Assembly (NCBI RefSeq): GCF_000786695.1
Contig: NZ_CP009962.1
Coordinates: 1,798,001 to 1,862,000 of the forward strand
DNA: 64,000 bases
Direction of reading: 5' to 3'
Source of the DNA: Collimonas arenae
GTDB lineage: Bacteria; Pseudomonadota; Gammaproteobacteria; Burkholderiales; Burkholderiaceae_D
The notes under the pieces are model-generated. The model did no database searches. It saw only the letters and a list, made by a program, of their open reading frames with translations, and was not told the origin of the DNA. Position 1 is the stretch's first letter; every line of letters starts with the position of its first letter. The position numbers and the translations under genes are program-made. Shown here one piece after another: positions 1-8,820 of this stretch.

Positions 1-2
1 CG

Positions 3-146
3 TATGGACGAGGCGGTGATTTGCTACAGAGCGGCATGCCGGTCAAGGAACGCTTCTTTCCTATGCTTGCACAACAGCCGATGTTGCAGGCGCGCTATCA
101 GCAGTTCCGTGGATTATTGACAGCGGCGCAAACCCTCCACGATTGA
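3..146 (+). CDS. C-terminal fragment of an unidentified protein (cut by window edge)
   Basis: An open frame enters from the left edge and ends with TGA at 144-146, giving 47 residues (start YGRGGDLLQSG, end LTAAQTLHD). The length without stops and the short 42-bp gap to tal suggest a real gene end that may be co-transcribed with tal. I do not recognise the family from this tail. Confidence 0.5.
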   Translation, partial: YGRGGDLLQSGMPVKERFFPMLAQQPMLQARYQQFRGLLTAAQTLHD

Positions 147-188
147 TGTATGACATTTTATTCATTTTATAAAGCAAAGGTTTAGCCC

Positions 189-1154
189 ATGAATCAGCTG
201 GAACAATTGAAGCAGTACACGACCGTTGTCGCGGACACAGGTAATTTCAAGCAACTGGCGCAGTTCAAGCCGCGCGACGCCACCACTAATCCATCGTTGA
301 TCCTGAAAGCCGTGCAGCAAGCCGACTATGCCCCCTTGCTGGCTGAAACAGTTGCCGCCCATGCCGACAGTCAACTCGACCAGATCGTCGACCAGGTACT
401 GGTGCGCTTCGGGCTGGAGATTTTGAAAGTCGTGCCGGGCCGTGTTTCCACCGAAGTCGATGCGCGCCTGAGTTTCGACACGGCGGCCACGGTGGCGCGC
501 GCGCGCCGCATCATGGCCTTGTATGAAGCCGCCGGCATTGGCCGCGAGCGCGTGCTGATCAAGATCGCCTCGACCTGGGAAGGGATTCAGGCCGCGCGCA
601 TCCTGGAACAGGATGGCATCCGCTGCAACCTGACGCTGCTGTTCGCGTTCTGCCAGGCGGTGGCCTGCGGCGACGCCAAGGTACGCCTGATTTCGCCGTT
701 CGTCGGCCGTATCTATGACTGGTACAAGAAATCTGCCGGCGCTGCCTGGGATGAATCCGCCAACACCTTATCCAATGATCCCGGCGTCAAGTCGGTGGCG
801 CAGATCTATAGCTACTACAAACGCTTCGGGATAGACACCGAGGTAATGGGCGCAAGTTTCCGCAACGTCGGCCAGATTGCGGCGCTGGCCGGTTGCGATC
901 TGCTCACCATCAGCCCGGAACTGCTGGCGCAACTGCAAGGCAGCGATGCTGAGATGCCGCTGGCGCTGGATAAGGATGCCGCCGCCAAGGCCGATTTGCG
1001 TGCTGTCAGCTACAACGAGGCCGAATTTCGCTACGCACTGAATGAGGATGCGATGGCGACTGAAAAGCTGGCGGAGGGGATACGCGGTTTTGCCGCCGAT
1101 GCCGTCAAGCTCGACAAGATCATCGAGGGTTTGCTAGCATCGGCGCGCGGCTGA
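189..1154 (+). CDS. tal: Transaldolase
   Basis: Transaldolase transfers a dihydroxyacetone unit between sedoheptulose-7-phosphate and glyceraldehyde-3-phosphate in the cytosolic non-oxidative pentose phosphate pathway. The 321 residues match the usual length of the TalB class. [11 protein letters not shown] near residue 30 is the family's first signature. IKIASTWEG carries the Schiff-base lysine at about K125, and [11 protein letters not shown] follows at about 146. The start is preceded by an AAAGG ribosome site. The stop abuts the end of the convergent ABC permease gene with no gap. Identification is secure. Confidence 0.97.
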   Translation: MNQLEQLKQYTTVVADTGNFKQLAQFKPRDATTNPSLILKAVQQADYAPLLAETVAAHADSQLDQIVDQVLVRFGLEILKVVPGRVSTEVDARLSFDTAATVARARRIMALYEAAGIGRERVLIKIASTWEGIQAARILEQDGIRCNLTLLFAFCQAVACGDAKVRLISPFVGRIYDWYKKSAGAAWDESANTLSNDPGVKSVAQIYSYYKRFGIDTEVMGASFRNVGQIAALAGCDLLTISPELLAQLQGSDAEMPLALDKDAAAKADLRAVSYNEAEFRYALNEDAMATEKLAEGIRGFAADAVKLDKIIEGLLASARG

Positions 1155-2462
1155 TTAATTTGAATCGTCTTTCAAAGCTCGCTGGCGCCAGCGCCAGCCG
1201 AGCAATGCGATAGCTAAAACCGCATGTGCCACGGCGATGCCAAGCATGAGCCAGGCGTTGCCGAATTGTATCGGCATGAAAAATCTCGCCAATACTTCCG
1301 ATCCCATGAAATGCGCCATGAACGGCAGCAGGCCGTCGATGATGGCCAGGTACAAGATAGTGGTGGCGCCGGCGCGTTTTCCTTTTCCGGAAAACGCAAA
1401 AAACAGGTAGACGCAGCTATCGCGCAGCAACATCAAGGCCAGCGTTAGCGCCAGCAAAGAGCTGTAACTGAAATCCGGCGGCAAATTGAAGGGCGGCATC
1501 TGGTTGTGGTTGAATAGCAGAAGCAAGGCAAAGCAAAACCCCAAAGCCAGCGAGCTTGGCCAGATTGGCAGGTTGCGGAGAAATCCCTGCCAGTTGCCGG
1601 TCTTCAGCCGCGCGACAATCCGCTGCCAGAGCGCGATATCGTTTTCTTCGGTGAACAAGGCCGCATAGGTCATTGCCATCGCCAGCAGCAAACCGACCCA
1701 CAGCAAGCTCGCGCCATCGGCAAAGCCGGCAATATATGCCGCCAGCAGGCAGCACCCCAACGGCCAGGCCCATGGAATGGTGGCGATTTGCAAGGCGCTG
1801 TTCATGCTGCGCCATGCAGCGAAGACACCCAGAGCCGCCAGGAACACCATGCTGCTTAGCAGGAAGGGACCGTAGGCATAGCTTGCTCCCCACCACGTGA
1901 CGCTGGTGTCGAAGTGGGACCGGAATGGCGGCGCGAACATGACCGTAATGACGACCACCGCCCAGGCGATGCCGCCGCGTTGCACCGCCCGTATATCGCT
2001 GCGCATCAGATGCAGGTTGAGGGCAATGGTCGAGGCATGCATCAGGATTCCCAACGCTACCAGCGTCAGGGCGCCGCTTATGGTCATGCTATGCGCGTTG
2101 GTGACAGCGGTGATCGCAAATATCGCCAGGCAGATAATCCCGCCATACCAGTTGAAGGCCGTGGCGCCAAACAATTTACCCCAGGTCATGGTCCACGGAT
2201 CGAGCGCGCTCATGCGTTGTTGATCCCAGGTCTTGTCGCGAATTTCATCAATCACGGCATTGCTGGCGCTGCGGGTGCCCCACAGGCAGACGATGCCACC
2301 GAATAAAATCAACGCTACGCTGTCTAGTGGGATCCCGCCTGGGAAATTGCTGCCTGCCATACTGAGTGTAAAAAACACCAGCCCGAGGACGGCAGGCATG
2401 GCGATCAGCCGGTGCAGGGAAAACTGTAGCCACAGGTTACGCTTGAATTCAGGATTGATCAC
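1155..2462 (-). CDS. ABC transporter permease (ABC-2 type)
   Basis: A 435-residue integral membrane protein with roughly ten or more hydrophobic segments, beginning with helices at about 18-38 and 45-62. It starts with ATGA overlapping the stop of the ATPase gene, so the two are translationally coupled and form one transporter. The permease itself gives no substrate clue. With a single ATPase, no periplasmic binding protein and an ABC-2 layout, export or a membrane-stress role is more likely than import, which is inference. Confidence 0.8.
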   Translation of the reverse strand: MINPEFKRNLWLQFSLHRLIAMPAVLGLVFFTLSMAGSNFPGGIPLDSVALILFGGIVCLWGTRSASNAVIDEIRDKTWDQQRMSALDPWTMTWGKLFGATAFNWYGGIICLAIFAITAVTNAHSMTISGALTLVALGILMHASTIALNLHLMRSDIRAVQRGGIAWAVVVITVMFAPPFRSHFDTSVTWWGASYAYGPFLLSSMVFLAALGVFAAWRSMNSALQIATIPWAWPLGCCLLAAYIAGFADGASLLWVGLLLAMAMTYAALFTEENDIALWQRIVARLKTGNWQGFLRNLPIWPSSLALGFCFALLLLFNHNQMPPFNLPPDFSYSSLLALTLALMLLRDSCVYLFFAFSGKGKRAGATTILYLAIIDGLLPFMAHFMGSEVLARFFMPIQFGNAWLMLGIAVAHAVLAIALLGWRWRQRALKDDSN

Positions 2463-3424
2463 GATGCGCTCCCTGTCTTGGATAAGTGATTGGTTTGTCC
2501 ATTTTCATAAGTGGCGACCGAGCGCAGATAAGACTGCTGCAGGTTTTCTTTCTGATCGCTAAAACCGCAGACCGGCAGCCCGGATGCAATCAGGCGCGCC
2601 AGCAGGGCAGCCAGGGCATGTTCGTCGCCGCTGAAATTGAAATCAGCGCTATGTTCGTTGCTTGCGGTGACTTGCAGCGCCGGTTCGGTCGCCAGTTGCG
2701 CTGACAATCTCGCATCTGCTTGCGCCAGCGTTACTCGCAGTGATTTCTGCGGAGCGTGCTGACTGTTGTCGTGAATCAGGGCGCGGTACTCCAGCACGCG
2801 GCCTTCGCGCAGCGCCAGCATATGCGTCGAATATTCATCCAGTTCGGCCAGGATATGTGACGACACCAGCAACGTCATGCCATTCGCCTGCAACTGGCGG
2901 AACAGGCCGGCCAGGCTGGCGCGGGCTTCCGGGTCGAGCCCTGATGCCGGTTCGTCCAGCAGCAGGATCTTCGGTGCGTGAATGATGGCCTGGCCGATGG
3001 CGACCCGCTGGCGCAAGCCGCGTGACAGCTTGTCGCAGGTTTGCTGCAACCGATCTGTCAGACCCAGTTGCTGCGCGGTGGTTTGTATCGCCTGCGGGAT
3101 GGCCGGTGCAGGCAAACCTTGGGCCGCTGCCGCATATTCAAAACACTGGGCCACAGTCAGCGCCTGGTACAGGCCGTAGAAATCGGAAAGATAACCCATG
3201 ATCCGATGTACTTCGCGCGGCTGCTCCAGCACATCCATGCCGGCGACGTTGATCGAACCGGCGAGCGGGGTTTCCAGGCCGGCGATACAGCGCATCAAAG
3301 TGGTTTTTCCGGCGCCGTTGGAGCCGACCAGCGCTGTCACGCTGCCGGCGGCGACTTCCAGGCTGACCTGGTGCAGGGCGCGATGGCCGGGATAATCGAA
3401 GGTAAGACCAGAGATTTTTATCAT
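2459..3424 (-). CDS. ABC transporter ATP-binding protein
   Basis: ATPase of the exporter formed with the downstream permease. From the chosen ATG at 3424 it is 321 residues and begins MIKISGLTFDYPG, the normal start of such domains. The longer open frame adds about 64 residues without family features. Walker A is GSNGAGKTT and Walker B ILLLDEPASGLD. The signature is LSRGLRQR, where the more usual form is LSGGQ, a variant seen in ABC-2 type ATPases. About 90 C-terminal residues after the nucleotide-binding domain resemble the accessory tail of drug or lipid exporters. No good Shine-Dalgarno site is visible, so the start is moderately sure. Confidence 0.85.
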   Translation of the reverse strand: MIKISGLTFDYPGHRALHQVSLEVAAGSVTALVGSNGAGKTTLMRCIAGLETPLAGSINVAGMDVLEQPREVHRIMGYLSDFYGLYQALTVAQCFEYAAAAQGLPAPAIPQAIQTTAQQLGLTDRLQQTCDKLSRGLRQRVAIGQAIIHAPKILLLDEPASGLDPEARASLAGLFRQLQANGMTLLVSSHILAELDEYSTHMLALREGRVLEYRALIHDNSQHAPQKSLRVTLAQADARLSAQLATEPALQVTASNEHSADFNFSGDEHALAALLARLIASGLPVCGFSDQKENLQQSYLRSVATYENGQTNHLSKTGSAS

Positions 3425-3657
3425 GGGAGTCGATCTTATAGAGACAATGTGGACATGATAGCAATGTAAGTTGCCAATAATAAAGCAATCCGCATCGAAA
3501 GCGGTAAATTGCGCCCGGCAACGTGCTGTATCAATAACCGGCCAGCTGTTACCAAATGATTCACCTGTCTCGCCGGCGCGGCAACTCCGATTAAATACCC
3601 GACAAATGTCCGACAAATACCCGATTCGAATGATCTATTCAGCTAGAGGAGATTGCA

Positions 3658-4227
3658 ATGCACGGAAAGCAGTACGTATCAGCGTTAAAGATGGGTTCAT
3701 TGGCTGTCATGGCCGGCTTGACCTTGAATATGGTCTCGCCGGCGATGGCTTCGCCGGTGATGGATTTTCGCAGCGAGGATCTGCTGTCGGTGGCCGATGG
3801 CGTGAAGGATGATCTGCACCTGAACCCGAACCAGCAAACCTTGTGGCGGCAGTTGGAGGGTAAATCGAAAACCATCATCAACGATAAGGAAAAACGGCAG
3901 CATGATATCCAGGCGAATATGGCTAGCGGCTTGAGTAATCCGGCGATCGACCTGCGCCAGCTGTCTGCCGCAATCGATGCGGAAGCGGCTCAGTCGCTTC
4001 AGGATGGCCGCCAGTTGCGCGAGTTGTGGCTGACCATGAACGACGCGCTTGACGATTCGCAGCGGCAGACGGCGCGGGCCTTCCTGGCCGACCGTTTGCA
4101 ACGCGTCGATTCGGCCTCTTGCGAACGCAGCTCGGTGGTGCCGAAGGACAAATCTTCCGGCAAGGGACGAGGCAAAGGCATGGGCGGCATGGGTGGCGGC
4201 GGTTCGCCTATGGGAGGCGGCTCGTAA
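3658..4227 (+). CDS. Secreted Spy/CpxP-like periplasmic protein with Gly-Met tail
   Basis: 189 residues. A Sec signal peptide covers about 1-31 (hydrophobic core then SPAMA-S). The mature part is helical and rich in Gln, Leu and charged residues (LHLNPNQQTLWRQLE, LSAAIDAEAAQSLQDGRQ), the pattern of the LTXXQ/Spy family of ATP-independent periplasmic chaperones and metal-stress sensors. The last 25 residues are low-complexity Gly, Met and Ser with Lys/Arg, which could bind metal (inference). The start has a clear AGGAG ribosome site. It diverges from the ABC pair. Confidence 0.7.
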   Translation: MHGKQYVSALKMGSLAVMAGLTLNMVSPAMASPVMDFRSEDLLSVADGVKDDLHLNPNQQTLWRQLEGKSKTIINDKEKRQHDIQANMASGLSNPAIDLRQLSAAIDAEAAQSLQDGRQLRELWLTMNDALDDSQRQTARAFLADRLQRVDSASCERSSVVPKDKSSGKGRGKGMGGMGGGGSPMGGGS

Positions 4228-4421
4228 TCTCATGCGGACATCGTCTGATGTCATTGTTGCGATGGTCTTTTTTCTCGCCAAGATTTAACAAAAATTTGCA
4301 AATTGCCATACCTTGATCGGCTTGGAAGCGGTTTTTCTCCTCTAGAATGTTTGCAACCGCTCCGGCGGATGTCTGTCAATGCATCGTCGATCAGATCGAT
4401 GGCTTACTAGTGGATGGTGGA

Positions 4422-4946
4422 ATGCGGTTAAAACGGATAGGTAGTTTGCTGGCGTTATGCGTGGTGGTCGGATTGAGCGGCTGTAGTTCGGTCTTGACCG
4501 AGGGTAGTTCCGCCGCTGCTGGCGTCGCCGGTACCGCGCTGGCGGGAAAGGTGACCAATAACGCGGCGGTGGCGACCGGTATCGGTCTCGGCGTTCAGGC
4601 TGCGGCTCGCGCCGGCGTGCAATATGAGCAGCGCAAGATACACGGTGAAGAACAGGACGCCATCGCCAAGGCGGGCGGAGAATTGGCGGTTGGCGCCGTC
4701 GCCAAATGGCAGATCGAACATTCACTGCCGATCGAAGACAACGAGCGCGGCCGGGTCACGGTCAGCCGCATCATTAGCAGTGAAGGCATGAGCTGCAAGG
4801 AAATCGTGTTTTCCGTCGATGGCCTGGTAGGCAAGATTAACAATCCGGACAGCGAATTTTATGTGGCCACCATCTGCCGTGCCGGCCAGGGCTGGAAATG
4901 GGCGTCAGCGGAACCCGCCACCGAGCGCTGGGGAGCGTTGCAATGA
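4422..4946 (+). CDS. Putative lipoprotein, first of a tandem paralogous pair
   Basis: From the ATG at 4422, preceded by GGTGGA, the protein is 174 residues with a lipoprotein signal, MRLKRIGSLLALCVVVGLSGC (lipobox Cys21). A Gly/Ala-rich helix with small residues follows (AGVAGTALAGKVTNNAAVATG), then a globular region with two Cys and the end ATERWGALQ. The next protein is homologous along its whole length: both share the KEI/KEV-x-SVDG stretch, two Cys, and W(R/K)WA-AEPA-ERWG-LQ. The gene overlaps the next by ATGA. Function is unknown; an envelope role is inferred from the signal. Confidence 0.75.
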   Translation: MRLKRIGSLLALCVVVGLSGCSSVLTEGSSAAAGVAGTALAGKVTNNAAVATGIGLGVQAAARAGVQYEQRKIHGEEQDAIAKAGGELAVGAVAKWQIEHSLPIEDNERGRVTVSRIISSEGMSCKEIVFSVDGLVGKINNPDSEFYVATICRAGQGWKWASAEPATERWGALQ

Positions 4947-5473
4947 CGCTGCGGAGGAGCTTGGCATTGTCGTCCTCGCGTCAAGCGATGGCCAGCGCGG
5001 CAGTATTGCTGGCCGCCGTGGCGCTTGCCGGTTGCAATAGCATCGGGGGTTTTGCGGGCGCTGCTGCCGGCGTTGCCAGCGGCGCAGTCACCTCCAATCC
5101 GGCGGTCGGCTATGCCGTCGGCATCGGCGTCCAGGCTGCCACCGACGCCACCACCAAATATATCTTTCGCAACTGGCAAAAGGGCGAGCAGGACGAGATC
5201 GCCGCGGTGGTTGGCAACCTGGAAGTCGGCCACGCTAGCCGCTGGGCTATCGTCCATCAAATCCCTTACGCCAACGAACACGGTGAAGTGCGCGTGGTTC
5301 GCCTGATCGACACGCCGCTGGCGTTGTGCAAGGAAGTGCTGCTGTCGGTTGACAGCGGCGAGGGTGATAAGCTGAAGCGCGCCTGGTATACCGGCAGCGC
5401 CTGCCGCAGCAACGATATCTGGCGCTGGGCGGTGGCAGAGCCTGCGGTGGAGCGGTGGGGAAGTTTGCAGTAG
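4943..5473 (+). CDS. Putative lipoprotein, second of a tandem paralogous pair
   Basis: 176 residues from the ATG at 4943, which overlaps the previous stop (ATGA) and gives translational coupling. The signal ends in VALAGC (Cys31). A Gly/Ala segment follows (FAGAAAGVASGAV) with VGYAVGIGVQAATD, which resembles glycine-zipper segments of outer-membrane lipoproteins. It then has the same C-terminal domain as its neighbour, ending WRWAVAEPAVERWGSLQ. The pair looks like a tandem duplication that has diverged. Function is unknown. Confidence 0.75.
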   Translation: MTLRRSLALSSSRQAMASAAVLLAAVALAGCNSIGGFAGAAAGVASGAVTSNPAVGYAVGIGVQAATDATTKYIFRNWQKGEQDEIAAVVGNLEVGHASRWAIVHQIPYANEHGEVRVVRLIDTPLALCKEVLLSVDSGEGDKLKRAWYTGSACRSNDIWRWAVAEPAVERWGSLQ

Positions 5474-5590
5474 GATCGGCGGATGGCTGTGGCCAATTAT
5501 TGATTGAGACTAACGGCGATTGAATTGAAATGTATAGTGAGGTTCCTGGCGACAGGAACGCGTTCCCATTTCTTCACTTTCATCGCAAAA

Positions 5591-5968
5591 ATGACCAGCT
5601 ATTCAAACACCCCGCAGGATATCGTCCAGGCACAACTCGATGCCTATAATGCTAAAGATATTGACGCCTTGTTGCTGACTTATGCGCCCGATGCAGAGCA
5701 GTACGCACTGCATGGCGAGCTTCTGGCGCGTGGGCACGCCCAAATGCGGCCGCGCTTCCTGACCCGGTTCGCCGAACCAGATCTCCATGCGCGCTTGCTC
5801 AACCGTACGGTCATGGCAAATCTGGTGATTGACTACGAGCTGATTACCCGCAATTTTCCTGATGGTGTCGGTACCATGGAGATGTTGTGTGTGTATGAGG
5901 TGGCGCATGGTCTGATTCAGAAAGCGTCCTTTGCGCCTGGCGAAATCAGGATGAACATCCTTTCGTAG
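5591..5968 (+). CDS. NTF2-like (SnoaL/steroid isomerase fold) family protein
   Basis: The start MTSYSNTPQDIVQAQLDAYNAKDIDALLLTYAP is typical of NTF2-fold proteins: first helix, then D-x-x-A-x-x-x-x-Y-A-P-D. This favours the ATG at 5591 (125 residues) over the longer frame starting at 5504. The family comprises small cone-shaped domains used as isomerases, cyclases or plain binding domains, so no reaction can be assigned. It lies 12 bp before fosA and is probably co-transcribed with it. Confidence 0.8.
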   Translation: MTSYSNTPQDIVQAQLDAYNAKDIDALLLTYAPDAEQYALHGELLARGHAQMRPRFLTRFAEPDLHARLLNRTVMANLVIDYELITRNFPDGVGTMEMLCVYEVAHGLIQKASFAPGEIRMNILS

Positions 5969-5980
5969 CACCGGGCGAGC

Positions 5981-6391
5981 ATGCTGAACGGACTAAACCA
6001 TCTCACGCTAGCGGTAAGCGATCTTTTCCGCAGCGTGAATTTCTATCAGATAACGCTGGGCATGCGCCTGCATGCGCGCTGGGATAGCGGCGCTTATCTT
6101 TCCACAGGCGGACTCTGGCTATGCCTATCCCTCGATCCGAATCGGACCAACGCGCCCGGCGCAGACTATACCCACTATGCATTCACGGCGGAGGCGAGTT
6201 CCTTTGCGGATTTTGTCAGCACGATGCGCGCAGCCGGTGTCGATGAATGGAAGGACAATCGCAGCGAAGGCGCGTCGTTCTATTTTCTTGATCCCGACGG
6301 CCACAAGCTGGAAGCGCATGTCGGCGATCTGGCAAGCCGCTTAAGCGCTTGCCGTGACCAGCCTTACGCGGGTATGCAGTTTTTCGACTGA
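5981..6391 (+). CDS. fosA: FosA-family fosfomycin glutathione transferase
   Basis: 136 residues that follow the FosA family end to end. FosA is a Mn- and K-dependent dimer of the vicinal oxygen chelate superfamily that opens the epoxide of fosfomycin with glutathione. The key residues are visible, shifted by one against the P. aeruginosa enzyme after residue 55: metal ligands H7, H65 and E111; T9 and R120, which contact the antibiotic; K91; and the potassium loop S95-E-G97-A-S99 with Y101. The core [18 protein letters not shown] is intact. Nothing around it suggests recent transfer, so it is probably a native chromosomal gene giving intrinsic reduced susceptibility (inference). Confidence 0.93.
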   Translation: MLNGLNHLTLAVSDLFRSVNFYQITLGMRLHARWDSGAYLSTGGLWLCLSLDPNRTNAPGADYTHYAFTAEASSFADFVSTMRAAGVDEWKDNRSEGASFYFLDPDGHKLEAHVGDLASRLSACRDQPYAGMQFFD

Positions 6392-6394
6392 AAG

Positions 6395-6883
6395 CTACCA
6401 GCGGCCGGCCAGCATCAGAAAGCCTGGAATCCAGCAAGAACAGATGCCGATCAGCGCCGTAATCCAACCCAGGGAGCGGATGGTCTTCTGCAGCGCCAGC
6501 GCCAGGAAAAACAAGAACCACAGGGCGCCCCAGGTCAGCCACATCACGGTTGAACGCATATCCTGGGCTACCGCCAGCCAGGCCATCGGCAACGTGTTGA
6601 TGGCAACGAACAGGCAGTACCAGCCCAATCCTTTCCCGCTCATGTTCTTCCACTGCACCACAGCCAGGTACAGGTAGGTGAAGGCAAACAGCAAGCCTGC
6701 GGCAACACTCAGATAACCGGCGTTGTCGGTGCTGCGGACCAGGCCAATGAAACTGATCGTCAGCGCCAGGGAACCGACAAGGAAATTGAAGACGGCGTTT
6801 TCACGCGCTTCGATGCGACCGGTCAGGCCGACGCCGTTGACTACCAGCACTGCGCCGATGAAGAGTAGAGCAATGCCCAGCAT
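6395..6883 (-). CDS. AmiS/UreI family amide or urea channel
   Basis: From the ATG at 6883, with an AAGGGAA ribosome site, this is 162 residues with six hydrophobic segments starting MLGIALLFIGAVLVVNG. That is the hallmark of the AmiS/UreI family: hexameric inner-membrane channels for urea or short amides. Conserved pieces include ENAVFNFLVGSL, GLLFAFTYLYLA and WLTWGALWFLFF. No urease or amidase gene is in this window, so the permeant is open. It converges on fosA with three bases between stops. Confidence 0.88.
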   Translation of the reverse strand: MLGIALLFIGAVLVVNGVGLTGRIEARENAVFNFLVGSLALTISFIGLVRSTDNAGYLSVAAGLLFAFTYLYLAVVQWKNMSGKGLGWYCLFVAINTLPMAWLAVAQDMRSTVMWLTWGALWFLFFLALALQKTIRSLGWITALIGICSCWIPGFLMLAGRW

Positions 6884-7242
6884 GAAGTATTTCCCTTGAA
6901 GACTATTGATGGTTGTTGGCGCTTGAATCAGGCGTGCGCGCAGCATAGCGGCTGCGCTTGGGTGCAGGGGAGGCGCCAGCGAATAAGGCTCATAGGAATA
7001 TCTGACTTGAAATTGTGCGCGATATGCGCCTAGGTACTTGCTGGTCCGATGTTAACTACCCTAATCGTTCGTTGAATGCGCATGGTTACGCATTGTTCTC
7101 GCCAGCCTTGAAGTTGCGTGCAGCAGTTTGTCGCTGTCAAAGTACGGGGGCTACAGGCATGGATAATTAATTTCCCAAAAACAATATAAATTACGTTATA
7201 TTTACATGCTAAAAAAATAATCATCTCAAATCAGGGGGAAAA
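6884..7242. other. 359-bp divergent intergenic region
   Basis: This gap lies between the divergent amiS-like gene and the lipoprotein gene at 7243. The half next to 7243 is distinctly A+T-rich (around 7160-7225) and probably holds the promoter of the lipoprotein pair. I see no gene, RNA or convincing operator here; the short frame on the minus strand lacks family features. Confidence 0.4.
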
Positions 7243-8100
7243 ATGTTCAGAAGCATAGTAGCCATGGCGACGGTCGCCATCGGCTTGGCAGGATGCGCCG
7301 CGCCGCAGTACATTCCGCTCAGTCAGGAGAATGCCAAAAAAATCCAAACCGTCAGCGCCCGCAGCCTGGTAGTCCAGGACGAAGTCATTGCCAAGGCCGA
7401 TCCATCGACGGTTTCTGCCGCTCTCGGCGGTGGATTGATTCCGGCGCTGATCGATGCCTCCATTACAAATTCACGGCAAGCGCGTTTGCAGGTAGCGATG
7501 GATAGCATGTACGAATCGCTTGAAGACTACGATTTTCGCGCTCTTTACTGGCCGGAGTTGACTCGACAGTTGCATGAGCAATTTCCTCTAAAGGTAACAA
7601 ATGTCGTGACCACGGCGCGTGCAATGCCAGCCAAAGAAGTACTTCAGGTCGTTCAGAATCTGGGCGATGGTGAAGCGCAGTTATTCATTTCCACCGATTA
7701 TTATCTGTCAACAGATTTGCGTTCCCTCAATCTTGTCACATCCTCCGCCCTATGGATAAAGGGAGGGCAGCAGCCAGTCTATAAAAATTTGATGAAATAT
7801 CAATCGGCGCCGCTGGGTAATGGCAGTGAGCAATCTGCCAAGGCCTGGGGGATGGATGGCGGTAAGCCGTTTTTTGACAAACTGAAAGAAGGTATCCAGG
7901 AAACGCTTGCCATGCTGGCGATTGACATCAAGGAAAATGCGCCGGCTTCCGCCCAAGCGGAAAAAATCGACGTCAAGTTCAATTTTGGCGAAAATGCATC
8001 GCCTGACCGTAAGAGTATTAGGGGCACGCTAGTCGATAAGCACGGTGAGCGCGTGATTGTCCGCGGCGCCAGCGGTGGTCTCTATTCACTTTTGCCTTGA
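7243..8100 (+). CDS. Putative lipoprotein of unknown function
   Basis: 285 residues with a lipoprotein signal, MFRSIVAMATVAIGLAGC (Cys18). The mature protein has a Gly-rich turn, AALGGGLIPALIDA, at about 60-75, then an alpha/beta region with repeated polar helices. The final 45 residues begin with a lysine-rich strand, KIDVKFNFG. GGGGGAAA before the ATG serves as ribosome site. The gene and its neighbour use more A/T at third positions than the flanking genes. The family is not recognised. It sits 15 bp before the next secreted protein, so the two probably act together in the envelope. Confidence 0.7.
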   Translation: MFRSIVAMATVAIGLAGCAAPQYIPLSQENAKKIQTVSARSLVVQDEVIAKADPSTVSAALGGGLIPALIDASITNSRQARLQVAMDSMYESLEDYDFRALYWPELTRQLHEQFPLKVTNVVTTARAMPAKEVLQVVQNLGDGEAQLFISTDYYLSTDLRSLNLVTSSALWIKGGQQPVYKNLMKYQSAPLGNGSEQSAKAWGMDGGKPFFDKLKEGIQETLAMLAIDIKENAPASAQAEKIDVKFNFGENASPDRKSIRGTLVDKHGERVIVRGASGGLYSLLP

Positions 8101-8115
8101 TCGGGAGATTATTCA

Positions 8116-8697
8116 ATGAAAAAACTCACTTGCATCTCCTTCATGTTTGCAGCGGCATTGGCGCAGTCTGCATGGGCCGACGCAGTCGTCGAACATAAAC
8201 CTCTAGACATGAAATACGATTCGATTGCGACCGATGTGCGTCCGGCGGCGATGGCGCACACGTGTGCGCTGAAGATCATTCCGGTGGTTGATGAAAGGCA
8301 GAATAAAGACACGTTGGGAGTAAATATCACTAGCCCTTTGCTCAGCGGCGATGCTGCCGCCTGGGCTACCGCCGGCTTGCAAAATCTCAGCGACTTTGGT
8401 TTTCGGGTGACTAAGCCGGATGCAGCAGATGGGCAGGCTGCGATTACGCTTACACCCAAGATTATCCGCGCTTACACCTGGCAGGTTGGCATGAAGCTGT
8501 TCGGTACTGTAGTGCTCAAGATGGATTACACGCGTCCGGATGGCAAGGTCGAGAGCCGGACCTACCGCTCGTCCGGCGACAAAACCAATATGTGGGGCGC
8601 CGATTCGGAGTACGTCACCACTTTGAACTATGCGCTGAACAATTTGTTAAGAAAAGTCGCGACCGATTTAGACAAAGAATGTGGTCTGAAGGCTTGA
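8116..8697 (+). CDS. Secreted protein, YajG-like, unknown function
   Basis: 193 residues with a Sec signal, MKKLTCISFMFAAALAQSAWA. Features around DERQNKDTLGVNI, then LSDFGFRV, then ITLTPKIIRAYTWQ and a C-terminal helix LNNLLRKVATDL resemble the beta-alpha layout of YajG/DUF4136-type envelope proteins, but I cannot place it firmly. It is in an operon with the preceding lipoprotein and ends just before a strong terminator at 8726. Confidence 0.65.
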   Translation: MKKLTCISFMFAAALAQSAWADAVVEHKPLDMKYDSIATDVRPAAMAHTCALKIIPVVDERQNKDTLGVNITSPLLSGDAAAWATAGLQNLSDFGFRVTKPDAADGQAAITLTPKIIRAYTWQVGMKLFGTVVLKMDYTRPDGKVESRTYRSSGDKTNMWGADSEYVTTLNYALNNLLRKVATDLDKECGLKA

Positions 8698-8725
8698 TAT
8701 AGTTAAATCGCTTGTAGCCACCAAT

Positions 8726-8756
8726 AACCCGTTAGCGTAAGTTAACGGGTTTTTTT
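8726..8756 (+). terminator. Rho-independent terminator
   Basis: A perfect 9-bp stem (AACCCGTTA at 8726-8734 with TAACGGGTT at 8743-8751) has an 8-nt loop and runs into a T-tract on the plus strand. It ends the 7243-8697 operon. It does not have a T-tract in the minus direction, so it is probably not the livF terminator. Confidence 0.9.
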
Positions 8757-8820
8757 GTTGGAATTGAATTGACGCGTCAGCCAGGTGGCCGCACTTGGCG
8801 GTGCGATGACTTTAGCCAAA

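Noticed and set aside
6395..6883. Urease or amidase cluster around the AmiS/UreI-like gene
   Set aside because: No urease, amidase or accessory gene is present within the window.
7030..7224. 64-codon minus-strand frame
   Set aside because: A/T-rich promoter-like region, no ribosome site and no recognisable domain.
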